Assembly (NCBI GenBank): GCA_964020975.1
Contig: OZ026629.1
Coordinates: forward strand, 50,150,634-50,214,633
Length of the DNA: 64,000 nt
Source: Hermodice carunculata
Taxonomy: Eukaryota; Annelida; Polychaeta; Eunicida; Amphinomidae
Direction: 5' to 3'
In this document: positions 27,901 through 38,948 of the stretch, piece by piece
How positions within the stretch are numbered: position 1 is the first letter of the stretch
Layout: each line of letters begins with the position of its first letter
Program-made: the position numbers and the translations under genes
Notes under the pieces: generated by a model
The model's input: the letters and a program-made list of their open reading frames with translations, nothing else
Told to the model about the DNA's origin: nothing
Databases searched by the model: none

Positions 27901-30900
27901 TGTCCAGGTGGTGGCAGTGATTGCTCTTTGAAAAACAATGGCTTTCAAAGATGCCCCAACATGATGTTAACATTCCTTACCAGCAACAAAATGGTATGCA
28001 TGTATGCATCATACTACACAGTTAATAGAGAGTCCATCTCAGCAGTTCAAGTCACATGGTGTGCATAATAGTTGTATAAACATGTGATAAACATGAGAGA
28101 CCATACCAGGAACCTTCAAATGTACATTTATGGTTATTTCTAGGAAATGTCTGGGACAAACATGATGATTTTTGTAATATTTCAATCTTTATTATAGTAA
28201 ATACTACAAAACGGTATCAGTGATTCTTTGTTCATGGATTTTTTTTCCTCCTGCAAAGGGTTAACAAAGTCATTGACAGGCCTTGTCTTTGAAGTTTCTT
28301 TAGAGGCCAGGTCCCTCAGTGTCTTTGTTGTCCCAATGTAACTTATCGTTTCTGATTTGAAATGTTTTCAATGACACGAACAAATTCTCACCTGCATTGA
28401 AATACTCACAAATTGCTGGAAGATAACCCTTTCACCAGCAGTGGGTGAGACAAAGATGACTGACCTAATATGACACATATGCTACTTGGGTTCTCATATA
28501 TGTGTGTGCAAAGTTTAATAAAACTATGTGTCAAAATGCATAAATATATAGCCCAGTCATGAACGTGTGATGGACACATAGAAAGAAAATGTATTTACTC
28601 TTATCCCATCTCTGGAGCATAAATAATGTGTTGTTCTTGATGTACTATTCAATAACAATACAGGGGCATGCTGTCCCAGAACAATTTTGGAAAATATACA
28701 CATTTAAATTATTCTGTTTCAGGCTATCTGTACATACTTTTGACATACATTAAGGTTATCACCCTGCAACCTGACTATGCTTCATTGAGGAAAAATAGTC
28801 TAAAATCTTGTTCTGGTCATGTTTTACCTGATAACCATACGATGAGCTGTGAGACAGCTGATCAGTACCTGTCAAATTTGGAAGAATCATGCACATTCCA
28901 GTGTCACTAAGATTGAAGATACCTTTCTCATGACAACTAATGGATGAACAGGGGCTGATAAGAACACTCTCCATCCTCTCTTGACAAATGTGTTAAAAAT
29001 GAAAGGCATATGCGTACATTTTAATGGCATTCTTCAAAAATATATTGCAGCACTTCATATGACACCATGCTACCTCTTCATATGACACCATGCTACCTCT
29101 TCATATGACACCATGCTACCTCAAGTTATGTTTCTTACAATTTGTTCACAATTTGCAATCTTATACATACATACACATGCCATATTCATTCCAATAGTAG
29201 CATGTAATATGCCATGTCAATCCAAAAAATCCTTCATTAAACTCAGTGATTGCAACACTCTGCAACTCAAATTCTCTGAAGTTGAAATAATGATAGCTTT
29301 TAAGGAGCATATTAAGCCTGAGAAGCTAAAACCTCTGCCTTTTCAATAAAGGTCACTATTTTTAAACAAACAAGGAAAAAATTTGATATTGTATGTGGAG
29401 TCCACAAACGAAAAAAGTTGGGGTTGTGCTTCTGTTAGGCCATGTGCTACTATTGGAATGAATATGGTATAGAGGTACAGGTAGCTACTGACCCACTGGT
29501 TACATTGCTTGAGTTCCTTAGTGCAGACACTGATGAGATCAAGAATAGCCGTCTGGCAGGACACCATGGCATTGGTCATCTGAAGGTGCAGCTCCACCAC
29601 ATCTACCTGTACATCAATAAAGCACATGCAGTTTTAACTGTATGTGATGACCAAATTGTGAAAATAAATGCCTCTTGTATAATAAACAGGAACTGATTTT
29701 CATAATTTGCTCATCTTTGCAAAAACCTCAGATGAAAAGTTCAAGTTTGTGCCTTGATCACTTTTAAAACTCAAAACTGCAAAAGAAGTTTATCAATTTT
29801 CATTGAAGATTCTCTCTATAAATTTGTTTGAACACTTAAGAAGTACAGTGAAACCTGTCTTCCAAGACCACTCCCAGATATGACCAAATTATGGTCTCTT
29901 ACAACAGGTGGTCTTTTACAGAAGGTATAAATAACAGGAAAAGTATGAAGCACAGTATCTTAAAAAAGTGGCCTTTTAAGGCAGGTGGTCTCTGAAGACA
30001 GGGATCACTGCAGAATAAACAATAAGATCAGGGGTTGTCAGACATTTTCACAAGGTTGTGAGGTCAACAGAGTGCAGTTTTCGACTGCCTTAACACCCAA
30101 ATTTAACAGTGTTAAAAATTTGTACTTTTGTACACAAGGCATGGCGCATCTTTTTGATTCCCCTGAGCTTACCTTGTGTCTGTCCAGACAGGCCACTGTG
30201 GAAGCATGGAAGCGAGGCCACAGGAAGAGCTTGGTGACAAACAGACTCTTCATCATGCGCTCTACATGACAGAAGCCAGAGGTGAACGACTGTGGACTGT
30301 CAGAGAAGGCCTTCACAAAGCCAGTCTGTATCAATAAATAACATTAATTATCTGCAGGGTCTGATCCATGAAATTTCATCACGTTTCCCTAGACAAGTTG
30401 TATATATCCAGTCTTTTCTAAAATGCATATTACTGCCATCACAAGTGAAAAATTATTACAAGGCATTTTGTAACACTAAATGTATTTGTTCTTTCTTGTA
30501 TCATGAAATACTTGTCTCCTGCATTTATGTATATGTTGTTTTTCCTTTAGAAAAATGTCATGATTTATGTATTTACATGACACAGCTTATAAAAGTCAGT
30601 TCAAGGAGTATATTGGTACTCATTACGTGGCCCCACCAAGGAAAAGCCATATACATTTTGTAACCAAATTTCTGCAGGTCACGAGTCAACTTAATAAGCT
30701 TGTCATGAGATGACAGTTGCAGTATGTCACCAGCTTGATAAATTTAGTGAAAATATCCTAGAAGTTTTACTAGCAATAACAGTGCAAAACTGTCACACCA
30801 AAGCAAAACTGTGATTGGAAGTAAGTAAAATGAAACAGTCTACACCTCCCCTGATGTCACTATACATGTACAGTGATTGCATTTATTTCTTCCATCTGAC

Positions 30901-33900
30901 AAAAAATGCCTTGAGCACACCATACACTGTTAAAGTTTTGTGAGAAAAATATTTTCTGTCCTTATCACTGATTTGTGTATTTGAAAGGTCAAATTATTAC
31001 AAGAATAAAACTTTGTAACTTCCCTAACACTTGGATTAAACATGTCTTTCAAAAGTTGCACTAAGAACTACTATTTGTTTCATGAACAAATCAGTAACTT
31101 ACAACTTTGATAAAATTTGTAGTAAAAGGCTTCATAATCCTTACCTTGTTTTTCTGCCTGTACAGTCGCAGAATGAAGGCTTCTTGGCAAGCTTCTATAA
31201 TTCTAAAAAAGTAGAAAGTATGCCACCCATAAACATGACAGTTTAGAACATACTACACAAAACTTCCGGGATTTGTGCAATGGCATTGCCAGGACATTGG
31301 TGAATTCTTTGCACTGAGAAATCATGAATATGGTTGCAAGTCAAAGCGATTAACATCAGGTAGTACATGTATATATAACACCAATAGCAACAATTTGTAC
31401 CATTTTAAATACCAAAACTACAACATTCACTCAAAAAAAACCCAAAACTATATAATGAATAACCTTTACTCCATTGAAAGTAACAGTTAGTACATTCAAC
31501 AGCCACAATAAAGTCACAAATGGTAATTCTTTAAGTGGTACCTGCTATAAAGACCACCTACTGTTAGACACTGCATGGCTTTTAAGAACACTCTTCAGAA
31601 ATACTTGATTGTACATGTCCATTGTACTTCATTGCTACTTTACCTCCATTTTAAGACCACCTGTAGAATCAGACCACTTTCTGATGACAGCTGGGGCAGC
31701 AGGTACCATTCTATAGCTTTTTAATGGAACGTTTGATCTGCACTTGACATTTTTCATTCTGGTTGTATTGCTGTGCCATGTGACTGAGAGGACTTGATAG
31801 GAGTCCAGCCAGCCTGCCTGACTGATATTTACAATAGTAACAACAGGTAAATGTGTCAAAACTACTGAAGGAGCAGTCTTGTTGAAAGCTCAGTGTTCAT
31901 GCAGAGAAAACACTGGCCATTCAGCTGGCCCAGCAGTACATTTAGACTGCCCTTACTCTCAGCAACAGTGGTCTCACAGTACAGTTGGTCGTAACTATGT
32001 CCCTCTTGCATTAAGACTGAGTCAACAGCTTTCCTTCACATGCAACCCACACCAAGGAATGCTGTTGCCCTGGGTCATGTCATCCTGACAGGTCTCACTT
32101 ATAATTCTCATTCGAACCTTTTTTTTCTTTTTTGCTGTTAAATTTAGTCAAAAACATTGAGGCAGTCCACATTTGACCACCATCATTTTTGGCAGGTTTA
32201 AAAAGTCAAGGGTGAAAAGCTAGTCAATTTACCAGCTGAGAATTAGACTCTAGTGTTAAGGAGAGTGGTCCTGAAGAGATATGTGGTCACTCATGATGCA
32301 CAGTCCCTCATGTCATGTGGTCTTTAGATATTTGTGCTCTCTCATGATGCAGTCTCTCATGTCATGCGGTCTTTAGATATATATGCTCTCTCATGACACA
32401 GTCTCTCATGTCATGTGGTCTTTAGATATATGTGCTCTCTCATGACGCAGTCTCTCATGTCATGTAGTCTTTAGATATATGTGCTCTCTCATGACGCAGT
32501 GTCTCATGTCATGTGGTCTTTAGATATATGTGCTCTCTCATGACGCAGTGTCTCATGTCATGTGGTCTTTAGATATATGTGCTCTCTCATCTCATAATGC
32601 AGTCTCTCATGTCATGTGGTCTTTAGATATATGTGCTCTCTCATAACGCAGTCTCTCATGTCATGTGGTCTTTAGATATATGTGCTCTCTCATGACGCAG
32701 TGTCTCATGTCATGTGGTCTTTAGATATATGTGCTCTCTCATGATGCAGTCTCTCATGTCATGTGGTCTTTAGATATATGTGCTCTGTCATGACACAGTC
32801 TCTCATGTCATGTGGTCTTTAGAGATGTGCTCTGTCATGATGTAAAGTCTCTCACATTGTGTCTCTCATGTCATGTGGTCTCTTGAGATATGTAGTTTCT
32901 CATGATGCAGTCTCTCATGTCATGTGGTCTTTAGAGATATGTGGTCTCTTTTGTCAAGTTGTCTCAGAGCTGGTGCCACTATATATAAACCAGGATTATC
33001 TGGTTTGTCAGTGGCAACTTTGGACCCTGCAAACTTACTTGTGTGCCTTATACACCAGGATACCCGAGATGAGGTTGATGGGAACGCGATCAGTCAGCAT
33101 GTCCACTACCAAGATGCGAGAGGTGATAAACAACACGCCCCCTTCCAGGTAGATCGATTGCCTGTGGGGAGTATACAAAATATTGCTGCATCATGTTTGA
33201 CCTTGCAGAGTGAGATATGTGCCGAGATAGATTGCAAATGTGTCTAGGTACCTGGACACATTTGCTGCAACCATTGCCAATCAAACTTTATGTTTCATTG
33301 CTCAGGATATTCATTACAGCATTATCATAAGCTTTTGATTCCTTGTCAAAATTTTGCACTAATTTTCTGTCTATAACATTTAAATGATACAGAATTAGCA
33401 AATCTTTGATGCATTTTGCCATTAATGGGGCAACATTCCAGACAGATTAAATTTCCTCCAGCAAGCCAGTGCTGTATGCCATGTGTAAGGAACCAAGAAT
33501 AAAGGCCAGACAATAACTCAGCACACAAGTCATATCCCAGTGATCTTTCAGGAAGTCCTGCAAGACAGTGGGTATTCTATATAGATTTGTGTTGGAATCA
33601 TGCAGAAATATCAACAAAATTAAGTCTAGAAACCAGAGGAGCTGTCTATGTAAAACATGTGAAAAAGAAAGTTTTCAGATTCAGCTTAACCCTTAACCTC
33701 TCATACTACTTGGAAACTATACTAAAGGGAAAACACGCATAGTGAACAAAACAAGTGTACATGAGCCGTGGGAAGTGTCAAACTCACTGAATGTGCTGGA
33801 TATACATTGTAAATGGTGTAATGTTGATTGATGGTCTTCTTCGCACAATCAGTAATTTCACAAAACAAACATGCCATCATACTTTTTAGTCACAATGTTG

Positions 33901-36900
33901 GCAGGCGATATGAAAGAAATGATGCAAAAATGCTTTCTTCAGCCGATAGTTTTCACGATTTTCATATAAATGACTTGACAAAGCAGCAAACACGATTTCC
34001 ATGCATGCATTGATAAAGGCTGGATTCAGCTGACTTGAGGGGGAGCTTTATGCGGCTGGATACAACCAACTTCAGGGGGAAAGGATTAATCTTTAATTTT
34101 CTTAAAATAAACTTCACCGCTTCAGAAACAATACATTCCATTCACATGTAGCAGAGTTTGCAGGACCTATTGTTCTCTGTGCTCACTGGGGCATATCTCA
34201 GCTGCTAAGGGTCATCAGAAATTTTTCTCACGGTAATTCATACTGGACAATGCACTCAATGAAAGTGTGCATTTTACTCAATCACCAAAATTCATATCTT
34301 TTCAGTATCAGTCTGACTTGGCATGACAAAAATGTTCCAACCCTTTTCCCATACCGGTTGAACGAACAATACAGCAGAAAAGATGGAGCCAGACCCTCGC
34401 TTCCTTTTAAAAAGTTTTCGCACACAAGCAGCCAGCCCCAAATTCCCAAGTACATATTCAAAATGTATGTTAAAAAACTGCAGTAAGAATGATCAATTTT
34501 TGGTCAGTAGTCTTCACTCCATGCCCTCTACAGATCAAAATGGAGGGATATTAACGTGGCATTGTAATTTTGCTCCCTGGTATTTTTCTGTTGCCTGCCT
34601 TTTCTTCTGATTGCTCATTGCAGTCACACTTTTTGGACACTTGATGTCTGTTTTTTTATGAATTTTGACATAGAGTGAAACTTTTCTATAAGGAAACACC
34701 AAGGAATGACCAAAATTGTGGTCTTTAAAGGCAAGTGGATGTGAAAATAACAAAAAGTACTACATGTACAGGTATTTTGAAAATGTGGTCTTTCAAGCTG
34801 CATGGTATCTTGTTGGAGTGGTCTCTGTAGACACAAACCAGTCAAATTCACGAAAATATGCATTTAAAGCAATTTATTCGCTTTTAGTTAACTTTAAAAT
34901 ATTTTCATTGAATGTGCTGGATATGTGGAAAGTAGGCATTAAATTACTGTAAATTGCTTTATTTTTGCATGTTTTGATTTTAACAGTTTTTTTATTATTG
35001 ACATTTCACGGTTGTTTTAATTGCACTATTTTGGACACAATTCCTATTCAAACAGTGTTAAAATATTATTTCACTGTGTTTTTATTCTCACAGTTTTGTG
35101 CCATCTGCAAAATATGCGAAAATAAGAATATAGCACGATTAAAACTATCTACAGTATGCATTTTCACCCATCTGGACATTATATTGACATACATGTAGGT
35201 CAAACCAGGTAGTCATTGTGTCATAGACAAAATACCTTAACATCTTGTATTTGGTAAAGTTTTGCATTCAAACTGTGAGATACATTGTACAGAAAATCTA
35301 ACACTGACAGGCAGTTGTAGACGATTGCTAGAAATGTGGTCTGCCACTGCCTCCGGGTGCTAGACTCAGTTTCACGTGTGCCTGTATTTGAAAGCAATTG
35401 CAAAATAATCTCTGAATCAGGGCGAAATGCCCAATCATGCTTTCCCCATTTTTATTTGCTATTCAACTAACCCACCTATTGAAATGAGTTGCAGTGGGGT
35501 TGGAAAAGTGACCCACAACCAGATGTGGATAGAAATGCCTAGCAAGGCCTGAAACATGTGCAAGGGTGTGAGACTAGGAGTTGGACTTGTGAATAGTAAG
35601 ACACCTTACCAGGACCTGCACAATTAGGCTTACTATTGAACACTCTGAGAGCCTTGACAACACTGCTCACCATGTCCTTTATGATATATTTCTAGTTATA
35701 CACAAGTCACTTATTTGCTCTTGCTTGGCCTCTTGATCACAGAAGACCCTTGGGTTGATGTAATATTTGATTTACCTTTCATTGGCATTATACTCTGTTG
35801 TTATAACCCTTGGAAGTGGTTTTGTGCCTGAATTCTGTAACAGTTCAATGAAGTAATCCTGAAAAATCGAAGTAAAAGAGATTAATTAATATGTAAATCT
35901 TTAAGAGTAATGACAAAAACATGGATTTACATTTGGATTAATAATATTTGTTCATAATACCAAAGGTCTCCATTTTCTCTTAAAAAATAATTCATTTTGA
36001 AGACTGAAATGCCTCTTCTCCAGGTGAAAATATATACATGTACGTGTACTTAGACTTTATTGTTCTTGAAAACTTCTTTGATATTGATGCTTGCATATGG
36101 TATCAGTATTGTTCATCCAGAAAACAAAATTTATCATATTCATAATACATTCAATACACTTCTGAAGGTAATTGGACTTTTGAGTATGCTGTATGCTGGT
36201 TGAAATAATTTGCAGTCCTTTTGCCTTTGCCATTTAAATTTCGAAATTAATCCCTTTATTAATCTTAGGACATAGATACTCAAGCTAGGGCTTCACAAAA
36301 CACAGAAATCTTGTAAGACCATTTGCAGAACTGAGGCTGACAAAGAAAATTATACTCTGCTGTCTTTTAAATATAAAACTTTGTTTATCATCTCAGAGGG
36401 CAGTGATGACTCGTCATCAGAGAGGAGTGTTTGCATCAGCCCAGCAAAATTAGCCACCTGATGGCAGTACTGATTGTACAGTGGCAATCTAAACAACTGA
36501 CACAAGACGTGTATGGGAACTTACACAATCTGTTGTTCTTCTAGAGTATTTAAACCATGCGTTGCACCAAAGTTGTCACCTGTATTGGATAGTTCTGGGT
36601 CATACATTTGGTTGTAGGATAGGCATCTCAAGATGCATTTTGAAATCAATAAATAGGTAAAAATAACTGATGGATTGGTAATAGTGACCCCTAAAGATGC
36701 ACAGTCCATCTTAGCCTAAGGACTACACCAGCGAAAAAATCACATTGTGCTGATGGTACACTGACCTCCTCCTGAGAAGATGTGTTTAGGACCAGCACCA
36801 GGTTTGCAGGATCACAGTACAGCTTGATAAAACTTAGGAAAATCCTCTCAACCCCTAACCCTCTGTCGAAAAATAAAAGTAGACATTCATTCATCTGCCA

Positions 36901-37532
36901 CAGAAGTTCCAATTGCAAACTGACTCATATGTATGGTTGTTACTACAAATAAGGAAATACGTAACTAACGTCAACGAGTATGTTTCATGTAGAAACAGAC
37001 AAAAACCTATTTTTGCTGACATTTGGCTACAAGTAGGGGGCTGAACTGAGTCCTGGAATTCTGTATACTTTGTGAATTTACACATATAATAGGACAGGTT
37101 ATGACAATATTATGTATAATATGAATTCATGCATATCAGTATGCTTTACAGGCAAGTGCATGAGCTGATTTAAACCTTGCAACAAGATCATATTCATGAC
37201 TAAGTGGATATGGGTGAAAAAGTTGCAATATCTTAGCTTAAAAGTGTGGATGTACGATGAAAAAGAATGGACCAGCCCTAGCATGTACGCCACATATGCC
37301 CATAATCGTAACTGAACCTTTCTTTTAAACCCAGAAATTTGGATGAGGGTCAAATTCCAAAATAATACTAATAACTGACTACACAATATTATAAGCCCAT
37401 CTGGCTACACTAATCAAGGCAAAGTTACCCATATGCGAAAGGCAATACTCACCGGGCAGTGACAAGAAGTCCATCTTCATGAAAGGCATCCAAGAACATC
37501 TGGTTTTCATATTCAAGGAGATTAGTGACCAT
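14784..37532 (-). CDS. ERCC4: DNA repair endonuclease XPF, complete gene (22 exons)
   Basis: Exons in order of transcription: 37453-37532, 36766-36862, 35776-35858, 33039-33161, 31145-31202, 30173-30325, 29493-29606, 27712-27860, 27325-27378, 26703-26772, 26288-26378, 24341-24492, 23811-23903, 22609-22764, 20409-20615, 19729-19866, 18751-18885, 18217-18303, 17531-17704, 17059-17199, 16535-16627, 14784-15065. They sum to 2730 nt (909 residues plus stop) in one frame, and every junction is GT-AG. Human XPF has 916 residues. XPF is the catalytic partner of ERCC1: the heterodimer cuts the damaged strand 5' of lesions in nucleotide excision repair and also acts in crosslink repair, mostly in the nucleus. 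The start ATG at 37532 precedes [20 protein letters not shown], which aligns with the human N-terminus. The acceptor of exon 14 is the weakest call: GTT at 22764 was chosen, but 22755 is also in frame. No frameshift or missing catalytic residue was seen. Confidence 0.96.
15712..15788. repeat. (TA)n microsatellite
   Basis: TA array of about 76 bp inside ERCC4 intron 21. Confidence 0.95.
15908..16020. repeat. Compound (GAT)n-(ATC)n-(ACC)n microsatellite
   Basis: An ATG/GAT array switches at GATC (15940-15943) into its own reverse complement (ATC), then into CACCAT hexamers, then pure CAC. The GAT/ATC junction makes a perfect palindrome of about 42 bp (15921-15962). Confidence 0.95.
17059..18303 (-). 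other. ERCC4: ERCC4 exons 18-20: XPF nuclease domain
   Basis: Residues about 652-785. The metal-dependent nuclease signature is intact: [10 protein letters not shown] (Asp655), then VGDYIL (Asp683), then [19 protein letters not shown], containing the ERKxxxD motif (Glu693, Arg694, Lys695, Asp699). [13 protein letters not shown] follows. In the family these acidic residues coordinate the catalytic metal, so the product is predicted to be an active nuclease. Exons 18, 19 and 20 are all phase 0, so the catalytic motif sits on one 174-nt exon (17531-17704). Confidence 0.95.
20616..22608 (-). other. ERCC4 intron 14
   Basis: This 2.0-kb intron contains a MITE (21013-21194) and, at 22196-22232, a YY1-like GCCGCCATGTTGG followed by a CRE-like TGACGTCA. 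The 159-residue open frame at 21615-22094 on the plus strand shows no recognisable domain and is treated as chance. Confidence 0.7.
21013..21194. mobile_element. MITE with pogo-like ends (CAGTAAAACC type)
   Basis: This 182-bp element starts TACAGTAAAACCTTCCTATA, and the reverse complement of its other end starts TACAGTAAAACCTCTCTAAC. Internal repeats are GGTGTTCGGTATA and CCGAACACC. The ends fit the CAGT-AACCTCTCTA pattern known from pogo/Tigger-type mariner relatives. It is a sister group to the TACAGTGGTACC copies, with similar length but a different interior. Confidence 0.72.
22765..23810 (-). other. ERCC4 intron 13 with a diverged MITE
   Basis: A probable MITE spans 23171-23366: the left end is TGCAGTGCGCTCTCATGATAA, and the right end in reverse complement is TACAGTGTTCCCTCTTCATAA. 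Also present are a TACATG-rich stretch at 23536-23570 and a T/G-rich run near 23737-23756. Confidence 0.55.
24493..26287 (-). other. ERCC4 intron 11, no feature seen
   Basis: This 1.8-kb intron has no recognisable exon, repeat or RNA gene. Confidence 0.6.
26905..27097. mobile_element. MITE, TACAGTGGTACC family
   Basis: It starts TACAGTGGTACCCCTCTTG and ends GACAGGGACCACTGTA, with inner GATGAGAGGCCAT and CAAGAGGCTACC. It is about 193 bp, lengthened by a C run and a CA run near 27000. It sits in ERCC4 intron 9. Confidence 0.7.
27861..29492 (-). other. ERCC4 intron 7
   Basis: The only structured sequence seen in this 1.6-kb intron is a perfect three-copy tandem of a 23-bp unit (CTTCATATGACACCATGC...) at 29053-29121. 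Confidence 0.65.
29053..29121. repeat. Three identical 23-bp tandem units
   Basis: Three head-to-tail copies with no difference visible, so the expansion is recent or conserved by gene conversion. Confidence 0.95.
29844..30012. mobile_element. MITE, TACAGTGGTACC family (diverged)
   Basis: It starts TACAGTGAAACCTGTCTT and ends AAGACAGGGATCACTGCA, with inner CAAGACCACTCC and GGTGGTCTCTGA. It is 169 bp, in ERCC4 intron 6. Confidence 0.65.
31532..31713. mobile_element. MITE, TACAGTGGTACC family (diverged)
   Basis: It starts TAAGTGGTACCTGCTATAAAG and ends GCAGGTACCATTCTA, so the inverted ends are clear although the outermost bases have drifted. AGACCACCT motifs lie inside. It is about 182 bp, in ERCC4 intron 4. 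Confidence 0.6.
32262..32984. repeat. 49-bp minisatellite, about 13 units, inside a MITE relic
   Basis: The array repeats TCTCATGTCATGTGGTCTTT followed by AGATATATGTGCTCTCTCATGACGCAG with a 49-bp period (for example 32401 to 32450). Units are nearly identical in the middle and more diverged at both edges. The right edge ends in TGGTGCCACTATA, matching the MITE end GGTACCACTGTA. The array lies in ERCC4 intron 4, whose exon 4 boundary is only about 55 bp to the right. Confidence 0.85.
33162..35775 (-). other. ERCC4 intron 3, longest intron of the gene
   Basis: This 2.6-kb intron holds a doubtful MITE at 34671-34843 (AGAGTGAAACTTTTCTATAAG at the left; GTGGTCTTTCAAG and GAGTGGTCTCTGTAGACAC at the right). 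Nothing else is recognisable. Confidence 0.6.
37131..37341. repeat. Direct duplication, left copy (ERCC4 intron 1)
   Basis: This 211-bp stretch recurs in the same orientation at 37843-38052 with roughly a dozen substitutions and one 1-base gap by eye. Both copies start GCATATCAGTATGCTTTACA and end CCCAGAAATTTG. Confidence 0.92.
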
Positions 37533-37842
37533 CTTGACACAATGTACAGTTTTTCCACCACAATCTCTTTCAAGTCACCCTCTGCATTCTAAATTCACAC
37601 TTAACTATTTACAGTGTGAAATGTTGCCAAACTTCATCTGGAAGATTGGAAAAATTCGCAATTACAGTCACTTTATAACATGGCAAATACACTTGGGCTT
37701 ATGATGCTTTTGTACCAATTTAAGATTTTATACGTAAACAAGACTGCAAAATATAATGAAATACATGTGCAATGTGTACAAATGCAAAATGAATCAATCG
37801 CCCTTGTATATCACTCAAACATTACATCTGTACTCACTGCCA

Positions 37843-38052
37843 GCATATCAGTATGCTTTACAGGCAAGTGCATCAGTTGATTTAAACCTTGCAACAAGAT
37901 CATCTTTATGACTAAGTTTATATGGGTGAAAAAGTTGCAATATCTTAGCTTAAAAGTGTGGATGTATGATGAAAGGAATGGACCAGCCCTTGCATGTAAG
38001 CCACAGATGCCAATTATCGTAACTGAACCTTTCTTTTAAACCCAGAAATTTG
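37843..38052. repeat. Direct duplication, right copy (upstream of ERCC4 exon 1)
   Basis: Partner of 37131-37341, about 93-94% identical. The two copies bracket ERCC4 exon 1 (37453-37532), and the right copy lies 310 bp upstream of the start codon, in the likely promoter or 5' UTR region. Confidence 0.92.
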
Positions 38053-38461
38053 CAAAGATTTGTCAGATCTTGTATTGTTTTCGCAGGACTATGGAATAAG
38101 TACTTTTCTTGATTGAACGTTTTGAAGGCTGTACAGTTCATTTAGGTGTTAGATTGGGTTCGCACCCAGACATAAGATGCTGTATAGGGTGGTGCACTTT
38201 TTGACTATGCAATACAATAAGTAATTACCCCCCCCCAAACAAAAAACCCTTTGAATTTGTCACTTGGTATAGGGTGGAGATATTGGGAAAAAGACTGGAA
38301 ATATTTATGCTGTGAGCAAATAGATATTGTTTATCACCATTTCCACTTGAAAAAAAAATAGCTAGCTTTTCATTAATTGTACTTATCTAACAACTTTGCC
38401 ACAGGTTCCTGTAACCCTCGTTGTTATTGTTTGGGAAATGAAGGGTTCACATGATTAGTAA

Positions 38462-38506
38462 ATTCAATTCAATTCAATTCATTTATTTGACCAATATAAT
38501 ACAGTA
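38462..38506 (-). mobile_element. Probable LINE or SINE 3' tail, (GAATT)n
   Basis: On the minus strand the sequence reads AAATAAATGAATTGAATTGAATTG, a poly(A)-signal-like stretch followed by a pentamer tail, as seen at the 3' ends of several non-LTR elements. The adjoining body is interrupted by the MITE at 38507. Confidence 0.45.
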
Positions 38507-38690
38507 TACAGTAGTCCCTCCTTTGAAAGACCACTCCTTTGGGAGACCACCTCCTTTGAGAAACCACAGTTGTCAGGTCTTTCTGTAGTACTTTTCATAT
38601 TATTTATACCTCCTTTGAAGGACCACCTGCTTTATGTGACCACCTTTTGGGTAGCACTAGGGGCAGTCTCTCAAAGGAGGGACTACTGTA
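38507..38690. mobile_element. MITE, TACAGTGGTACC family
   Basis: 184 bp. It starts TACAGTAGTCCCTCCTTTGA and ends CAAAGGAGGGACTACTGTA, with perfect inverted ends of about 19 bp. The interior has several TTTGA(A/G)AGACCACCTCC-type repeats. The near-perfect ends make it the youngest-looking copy. Confidence 0.82.
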
Positions 38691-38948
38691 GTATAATTCA
38701 TAACAGGTATACTGTGTCAATACGAATTAACAATCAATCCAATAATTTATTTCTTTAAAAACAATGGATTTGGTCAGGAGACTCATATTAAGATTGTTCA
38801 ACAATCGCTAGCATATGAGCTACCCAAATTAAATTTGTTTAATTATTATAAATTACCATGGTGACAACACAAACCCAGTTTGACTGGTAGGCCTCAGCAC
38901 TTGTTGTGACGAGCTCCCTAAGTGACGTTTGTTTAACGTACGTTAGCA

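Larger units (their letters stand above)
19729..37532 (-). other. ERCC4: ERCC4 exons 1-16: helicase-like half of XPF
   Basis: Residues 1 to about 606. This is the inactive SF2-helicase-like region, which in the family binds DNA and partners such as SLX4. Where a true helicase has a Walker A loop the protein reads [12 protein letters not shown], the degenerate form typical of XPF. Other family landmarks are [21 protein letters not shown] (exon 4), TGFCHVER-like [15 protein letters not shown] and LWPRFH (exon 6), [11 protein letters not shown] (exon 8), FGQNTGWLF (exon 10), [10 protein letters not shown] (exon 12), LTLTQM (exon 14) and [18 protein letters not shown] (exon 15). Exon 11 and exon 14 encode charged, lysine- and acid-rich linkers (residues about 328-357 and 440-491), the least conserved parts. 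Confidence 0.92.

Noticed and set aside
32262-32984. Regularly repeated units resembling a CRISPR array
   Set aside because: Units are contiguous with no unique spacers, the genome is eukaryotic and no cas gene exists. It is a minisatellite.
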